Assembly: GCA_024278415.1 (NCBI GenBank)
Contig: JAJRTI010000064.1
Coordinates: 1 to 19,023 of the forward strand
Reading direction: 5' to 3'
From: Planctomycetota bacterium
Lineage (GTDB): Bacteria > Planctomycetota > Brocadiia > JAJRTI01
DNA: 19,023 bases
A model generated the notes under the pieces. It was given only the letters and a program-made list of their open reading frames with translations, had not been told where the DNA came from and ran no database searches. Below, piece after piece: positions 15,290 to 19,023 of the stretch. Numbering within the stretch: the stretch's first letter is position 1; every line of letters begins with the position of its first letter. A program made the position numbers and the translations under genes.

Positions 15290-17164
15290 ATGAGCATTGC
15301 CCGCAAGCTATTCTTCAGTTTCCTCGCCACCATCTTGTTCACCGCGATCGTGGCTGGGCTTGGGGTGTACCACGTGGGCGAACTGAAGCAGACGATGCAG
15401 TTTGCGGAACAGGGCCGGCGCAATGGGCTGCGCCTGCGGGAGATCCAGATCGATATGCTGGCCCAGATCTCGGCCGCACGCCACTACCTGCGCGAACGCG
15501 ACCCCGAAGCGCTGGCCACGTTCCGGCGCAAGGGCAGCCTTGTACGGCTCGGCATGGTCCACCTCGCCACCAAAACCTTGGCCGAGGAGGATTCCGAACA
15601 GGTCGGACGACTCAAGGAGTGGCATGAGATGTTCTCCGCACAGTGGGGCAAGCATCTGGAGGATGAGGAACTGGCCCCACTGGGCATGGACGCGCTCCGC
15701 GCTCGGCTCCAAGAACTCAGCGCCGAGTCGCAATCCCTGAGAGCCATGACGGAGGCGGTGATCGACTGGTATGAGGACCGCGTGCGCGCCGCGTTGCGCA
15801 GCGCCGAGTTCGACGCGCGCGCCGCGTACGCCTACATGTGGTTCGACACCGGCTTGGCCGTCGTTGCTGTTGCTCTCATCGCATTCGCCGTCACCCGGCA
15901 GATCACCGTCCCCGTGCGCAAGTTGGTCGACCTGACGGTGGACGTGGCGCGCGGCAACCTGGATGCCCGCGCCCACATCCGATCGAAGGATGAGCTTGGC
16001 CAACTGGCCTCGGCTTTCAACGACATGCTCGGCGAACTTCAGCGCTCGCGCGCCCAGGTGCAGGAGTACAGCCGATCGCTCGAACACAAGGTGGCCGAGC
16101 GCACGGCCGAACTGCGCCAGTCCGAGGAGCGCTACCGCAGCCTCATGGAGAACGCCGGGGATGCGATCTTCATCATCAACCCCGACACCGGCGCGCTCAT
16201 CGAGGCCAACCGCAACGCGTGCGTCCTCACCGGCCGGCCGCGGGAAGCGTTGCTGCGCATGACTTCCGGCGAGGTGCTGCCCCTGGCGGCGCGGTCGAGC
16301 GTGCCCGCGGCGGGTGCGCTGTTGGGAGAGACCCTCGAACGCCCCGACGGCACGAGGGTCGTGGTCGACGTGCGTACCACGGAGGTCGAATACGGCGACC
16401 AGCGCGTGTTGTGCAGCATCGTGCGCGACGTGACCCAGCAACAGGAACTCGAGCGGCAGATGATCCAAGCCGACAAGATGGCCTCACTCGGCCAAATGGC
16501 CGGCGGCGTGGCCCACGAACTCAACAACCCGCTTGCCGGCATCCTCATGAACGTGAACCTCGCGCGCGAGACGCTCGACCCGGCCGCGGAGGGCCAGGCC
16601 GAATTGGCGCGCGTCGAGGAGGACGTGCTCCGGTGCAAGCGCATCATCGAGAATTTGCTCGACTTCTCGCGCAAGTCGTCCTCCGCGCGGCGCGAGGTAG
16701 ACGTGGACGACGTGGTGCAGCGCACCGTCGCACTGCTTCAGCACGAAGCCGAGTTGCGCAGCGTACACATCGAGTGCGCTGGCGGCGATGGCAAGCCAGC
16801 CGTCACGGCCGACGCAATCCAGATCCAGCAGGTGCTTGTGAACATTGTGCTCAACGCGTTGCACGCGGCGCCCCCGGAGGGGCGTGTGCGTATCTCGACG
16901 CGCCATGACGACGGCTGGGTCGAAATCGCCATCACAGACAACGGCCCCGGCATCCCCAAGCCCGACCGCGCCAAAGTGTTCGACCCCTTTTTCACGACCA
17001 AGGACACCGGGACCGGGCTCGGCTTGTCGATTTGCTACGGCATCATCGAGAAGCATCGCGGCTCAATCCAGTTTGAGACGCTCACGGCCGGCGAGGCTGG
17101 CGATGGCCGCGAGCCCGGCACCACGTTCGTCGTGCGCCTGCCAGTGGCACAGCCGGGCGGGTAA
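15290..17164 (+). CDS. Membrane sensor histidine kinase (HAMP-PAS-HisKA-HATPase)
   Basis: This 624-residue kinase would sense a signal and phosphorylate the regulator encoded downstream. TM1 spans about residues 7-26, a mainly helical extracytoplasmic sensor about 27-178, and TM2 about 181-202. HAMP (about 200-256, VTRQITVPVRKLVDLT, KDELGQLASAFNDML) is followed by a short coiled coil and a PAS domain (about 281-395). The H-box GGVAHELNNPLAG has the phospho-acceptor His409. The ATPase has N-box NIVLNALHA (Asn518, Asn522), DNGPGIP (Asp550), FDPFFTTK and GTGLGLSICYGII. This is the NtrB-like class that pairs with sigma54 activators. ATG at 15290 is preferred; TTG at 15278 adds four residues. Neither has a ribosome site. 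The ligand is unknown. It diverges from cstA, 288 bases apart, with a shared control region. Confidence 0.93.
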   Translation: MSIARKLFFSFLATILFTAIVAGLGVYHVGELKQTMQFAEQGRRNGLRLREIQIDMLAQISAARHYLRERDPEALATFRRKGSLVRLGMVHLATKTLAEEDSEQVGRLKEWHEMFSAQWGKHLEDEELAPLGMDALRARLQELSAESQSLRAMTEAVIDWYEDRVRAALRSAEFDARAAYAYMWFDTGLAVVAVALIAFAVTRQITVPVRKLVDLTVDVARGNLDARAHIRSKDELGQLASAFNDMLGELQRSRAQVQEYSRSLEHKVAERTAELRQSEERYRSLMENAGDAIFIINPDTGALIEANRNACVLTGRPREALLRMTSGEVLPLAARSSVPAAGALLGETLERPDGTRVVVDVRTTEVEYGDQRVLCSIVRDVTQQQELERQMIQADKMASLGQMAGGVAHELNNPLAGILMNVNLARETLDPAAEGQAELARVEEDVLRCKRIIENLLDFSRKSSSARREVDVDDVVQRTVALLQHEAELRSVHIECAGGDGKPAVTADAIQIQQVLVNIVLNALHAAPPEGRVRISTRHDDGWVEIAITDNGPGIPKPDRAKVFDPFFTTKDTGTGLGLSICYGIIEKHRGSIQFETLTAGEAGDGREPGTTFVVRLPVAQPGG

Positions 17165-17212
17165 CAGGTCTGCCAGATGCAACGGACAAGAGCCGCGCAT
17201 GCGCTCGCGGCG

Positions 17213-17282
17213 GCGTATTTCGTATTCCGTATCTCGTATCTCGTATCTCGATCCGAATACGCAATACGCTATCCGTTATCCA
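17213..17282. repeat. Heptamer repeat with inverted arms between kinase and regulator
   Basis: Seven-base units run CGTATTT, CGTATTC, then CGTATCT three times (17214-17248). After CGATCC they switch to the complementary sense as GAATACG, CAATACG, CTATCCG, TTATCCA (17255-17282). The arms at 17213-17227 and 17255-17269 are inverted repeats with one mismatch in 15. The A/T-richer composition stands out from the flanking genes. It occupies part of the 228-base gap between the two genes; the rest of the gap shows only the ribosome site of the next gene. Confidence 0.85.
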
Positions 17283-17392
17283 CTGCAGATCACCGGCCCT
17301 TGCGCCATTGTCCACGGCGTGACGTGCCACTCCGATGCGCGCTGCGCGCACCCGATTTGCCCTTTCCGCTTTCCGTCCTTCCTGGAGATCCT

Positions 17393-18769
17393 ATGCGCAT
17401 ACTAGTCGTCGACGACGAAGTGAACATCCGCGACGCGTGCGGCAAGAGCCTGACTCGCGTGGGCCACGAAGTGGACACCGCGGCCGACGCGGGCCAGGCC
17501 CTGGCGTTGATGGACGCCAAGGCCTTCGACCTCGCGCTGCTTGACATCCGCATGCCAGGCATGAGCGGGGAGGATCTGCTCAGCGAGATCAAGACGCGTG
17601 ACCCCGACGTGACGGTGGTCATGATGACGGGGTACGCGTCGGTGGATAGCGCGGTCGAGTGCATGAAGCGGGGCGCGGCCGAATACGTACGCAAGCCTTT
17701 CACCCCGGACGACGTGCGCAGCCTGGTGCAGCGCCTGCTTGCCGCGCGGGGCGCCCCCGCGGCAACGGAGGCGCTCGCGGAAGACTTGCGGGGGCCGTTG
17801 ACCCGATCGGTCATCTTCGGCGACAGCCCATCCATGCGCCGCGTGCATTCGCTCGTGGGCAAGGTGGCCGGCCAGACGGCCAACGTGCTCGTTACCGGCG
17901 AAAGCGGCACCGGCAAGGAACTCATCGCCCGGCTTGTCCACGAGCACAGCCCCCGCGCAGACCAGCCTTTCGTGGTGGTCAACTGCGCGGCCGTGCCGAA
18001 CGCGCTGCTCGAAAGCGAGTTTTTCGGCCACAAGAAGGGAGCGTTCACTGGCGCCGACTACGACCGAGAGGGCAGCTTCCAGTCCGCACACGGAGGCACC
18101 CTATTCCTCGACGAGATCGCGGAGATGCCGCCTGACATGCAGGCCAAGATCCTGCGCGCGATCGAACTCGGCGAGGTGAAGGCTGTGGGCGCCGACCAAG
18201 CGGCGCGCGTGGGCGTGCGTATCGTCTCCGCCACGAACCGCGACCTGCCGGCGCGCGTGAAGTCGGGCGAGTTCCGGCAAGACCTCTTCTATCGGCTCAA
18301 CGTCGTGTCCATCGCCCTGCCTCCCCTGCGCAGCCGGCGCAGCGACATCGCCGTGCTGGCCAACCATTTCCTGCGCGCGTTTGCAAAGGAAATGGGCCGG
18401 CCGGCCCTGCACTTCGGCAAGCGCACGCTCGACGCGCTCGAAGCTTACGCGTGGCCGGGCAACGTGCGGGAGCTGGAGAACGCGGTCGAGCGCGCGGTCA
18501 TGATGGCCGACGGGAACACGATTCGGCCGCACGACCTGCCCCTGGAGGTGGCCGACGCGGCCGCGACCGTGCCCGCCGCGGCCCGGCCCGGCGGTGTGAA
18601 CTGGGACGCGCTCGCCGGCGAGGGCACGCTGCCCACGCTCGAAGACGTGAGCCTGGCCTACATCAAGGAAGTGCTGGAGCGCTGCGGCGGCAATCGCACC
18701 AAGGCGGCGAAGGTGCTCGGAATTACCCCAGTGACGATTTGGCGCAAGCTTGGCGGAGCAAAGGGATGA
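17393..18769 (+). CDS. NtrC-family sigma54-dependent response regulator
   Basis: This 458-residue cytoplasmic activator has three domains. The receiver (about 1-120) has acidic Asp7-Asp8, phospho-acceptor Asp51 in LLDIRMP, and a conserved Lys in RKPF. The AAA+ sigma54-interaction domain (about 140-385) has Walker A GESGTGKE (169-176), the sigma54-contact loop GAFTGA (216-221), Walker [10 protein letters not shown], and the second-region ATNRDL and [16 protein letters not shown]. The C-terminal Fis-type helix-turn-helix is [20 protein letters not shown]. It should therefore open sigma54 promoters after phosphorylation by the kinase upstream. ATG at 17393 has GGAG five bases before it. All catalytic motifs are intact. 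The targets are unknown; no clear -24/-12 promoter was seen in the window, so they may lie elsewhere. Confidence 0.95.
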   Translation: MRILVVDDEVNIRDACGKSLTRVGHEVDTAADAGQALALMDAKAFDLALLDIRMPGMSGEDLLSEIKTRDPDVTVVMMTGYASVDSAVECMKRGAAEYVRKPFTPDDVRSLVQRLLAARGAPAATEALAEDLRGPLTRSVIFGDSPSMRRVHSLVGKVAGQTANVLVTGESGTGKELIARLVHEHSPRADQPFVVVNCAAVPNALLESEFFGHKKGAFTGADYDREGSFQSAHGGTLFLDEIAEMPPDMQAKILRAIELGEVKAVGADQAARVGVRIVSATNRDLPARVKSGEFRQDLFYRLNVVSIALPPLRSRRSDIAVLANHFLRAFAKEMGRPALHFGKRTLDALEAYAWPGNVRELENAVERAVMMADGNTIRPHDLPLEVADAAATVPAAARPGGVNWDALAGEGTLPTLEDVSLAYIKEVLERCGGNRTKAAKVLGITPVTIWRKLGGAKG

Positions 18770-18908
18770 GGGATCAGAGATGACAGATGATCACCAGCCG
18801 GTCTAGTGTCGCGTCCCGCAAGTTCGTATGCCTATCTGAGTCGGTGGGGCTGTGCTTGGAGACCCGCGTCGTCCGATTGGCCAAACGCACTCCCACAACG
18901 CCACAGGG

Positions 18909-19020
18909 GCGCAATTGTGCGCAAACCCCGAACGGGGTTTGACAACAGAGCCCAGGGTAGCCGCAGAATGCGGCTACCCTGGGTGCACGACCGCAAAACG
19001 ATTGAACGCCGAAGGCGTTC
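18909..19020. repeat. Structured dispersed repeat, copy R3 (four hairpins), reaching the window edge
   Basis: Four hairpins follow one another. 18909-18922 is GCGCA-ATTG-TGCGC. 18923-18940 is AAACCCC-GAAC-GGGGTTT. 18951-18983 is a perfect 15-bp stem beginning CCCAGGGTAGCCGCA around GAA. 19004-19020 is GAACGCC-GAA-GGCGTTC. The third hairpin shares the CCCAGGGT/ACCCTGGG stem with R1 and R2. The remaining bases after the regulator (18770-18908) hold no gene that I can support. Confidence 0.85.
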
Positions 19021-19023
19021 CAC

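Noticed and set aside
17177..17392. 72-residue extension of the response regulator
   Set aside because: It translates the heptamer repeat. ATG 17393 has a ribosome site and begins a standard receiver domain.
18805..18830. Possible insertion-sequence end (TGTCGCGTCCCGCAAGTTCG)
   Set aside because: It looked vaguely like an IS terminal sequence, but no partner inverted repeat or transposase fragment is in the window.
18832..19023. Partial minus-strand gene at the right edge
   Set aside because: It is a translation of the hairpin repeat R3, with no domain and Arg/Leu-rich sequence.

Overview
The window is GC-rich, densely coded bacterial chromosomal DNA. Eight of the ten clear protein genes form left-pointing runs, and two point right at the right-hand end. 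No tRNA, rRNA, CRISPR array, transposase or phage gene is visible. The gene content (non-mevalonate isoprenoid genes, a multi-PDZ RseP, a PQQ-propeller/polyferredoxin fusion, an NtrC-type regulator) and the intergenic families of GAA/TTC-loop hairpins and heptamer repeats suggest an uncultured lineage of the PVC/Planctomycetota/Hydrogenedentota kind. That placement is inference from style, not from a marker gene.

Left block (about 205-6750, minus strand). A strong sigma70-like promoter (TTGAAC-17-TATACT, 6718-6746) precedes ispG, dxr, rseP, trpC and a 310-residue protein with an MshEN-like N-terminus. Several of these genes overlap or are separated by a few bases. The run links two MEP-pathway enzymes, an intramembrane protease with four PDZ-like repeats, and an isolated tryptophan-synthesis gene. 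trpC carries an in-frame 2 x 33-bp tandem repeat and a Glu-to-Gln change in its SESG motif. A small four-helix membrane protein lies further downstream.

Middle block (7014-15001, minus strand). One gene fuses a NapH/NosR-like membrane polyferredoxin to a PQQ-type beta-propeller. Upstream of it lies the cluster cstA - wtpA - wtpB-like - ABC ATPase: a carbon-starvation (peptide/pyruvate) transporter translationally overlapped with a complete tungstate/molybdate ABC importer. The importer's permease has an unusual extra N-terminal membrane domain.

Right block (15002-19023). Between cstA and a rightward two-component pair lies a compact divergent control region. Its two sigma70-like promoters have -35 boxes 8 bp apart, followed on the kinase side by hairpin-forming sequence. 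The kinase (sensor-HAMP-PAS-HisKA-HATPase) and an NtrC-type sigma54 activator follow, separated by a heptamer-repeat spacer. The divergent layout suggests the pair controls cstA and the metal-oxyanion genes, but no -24/-12 promoter was found to prove it.

A dispersed structured repeat occurs at 28-150, 6838-6898 and 18909-19020, with a degenerate copy at 15227-15263. Its stems change by compensatory substitutions while short loops (GAA, TTC, GTT) are kept. I rate this the most interesting unexplained feature here, together with the ferredoxin-propeller fusion.
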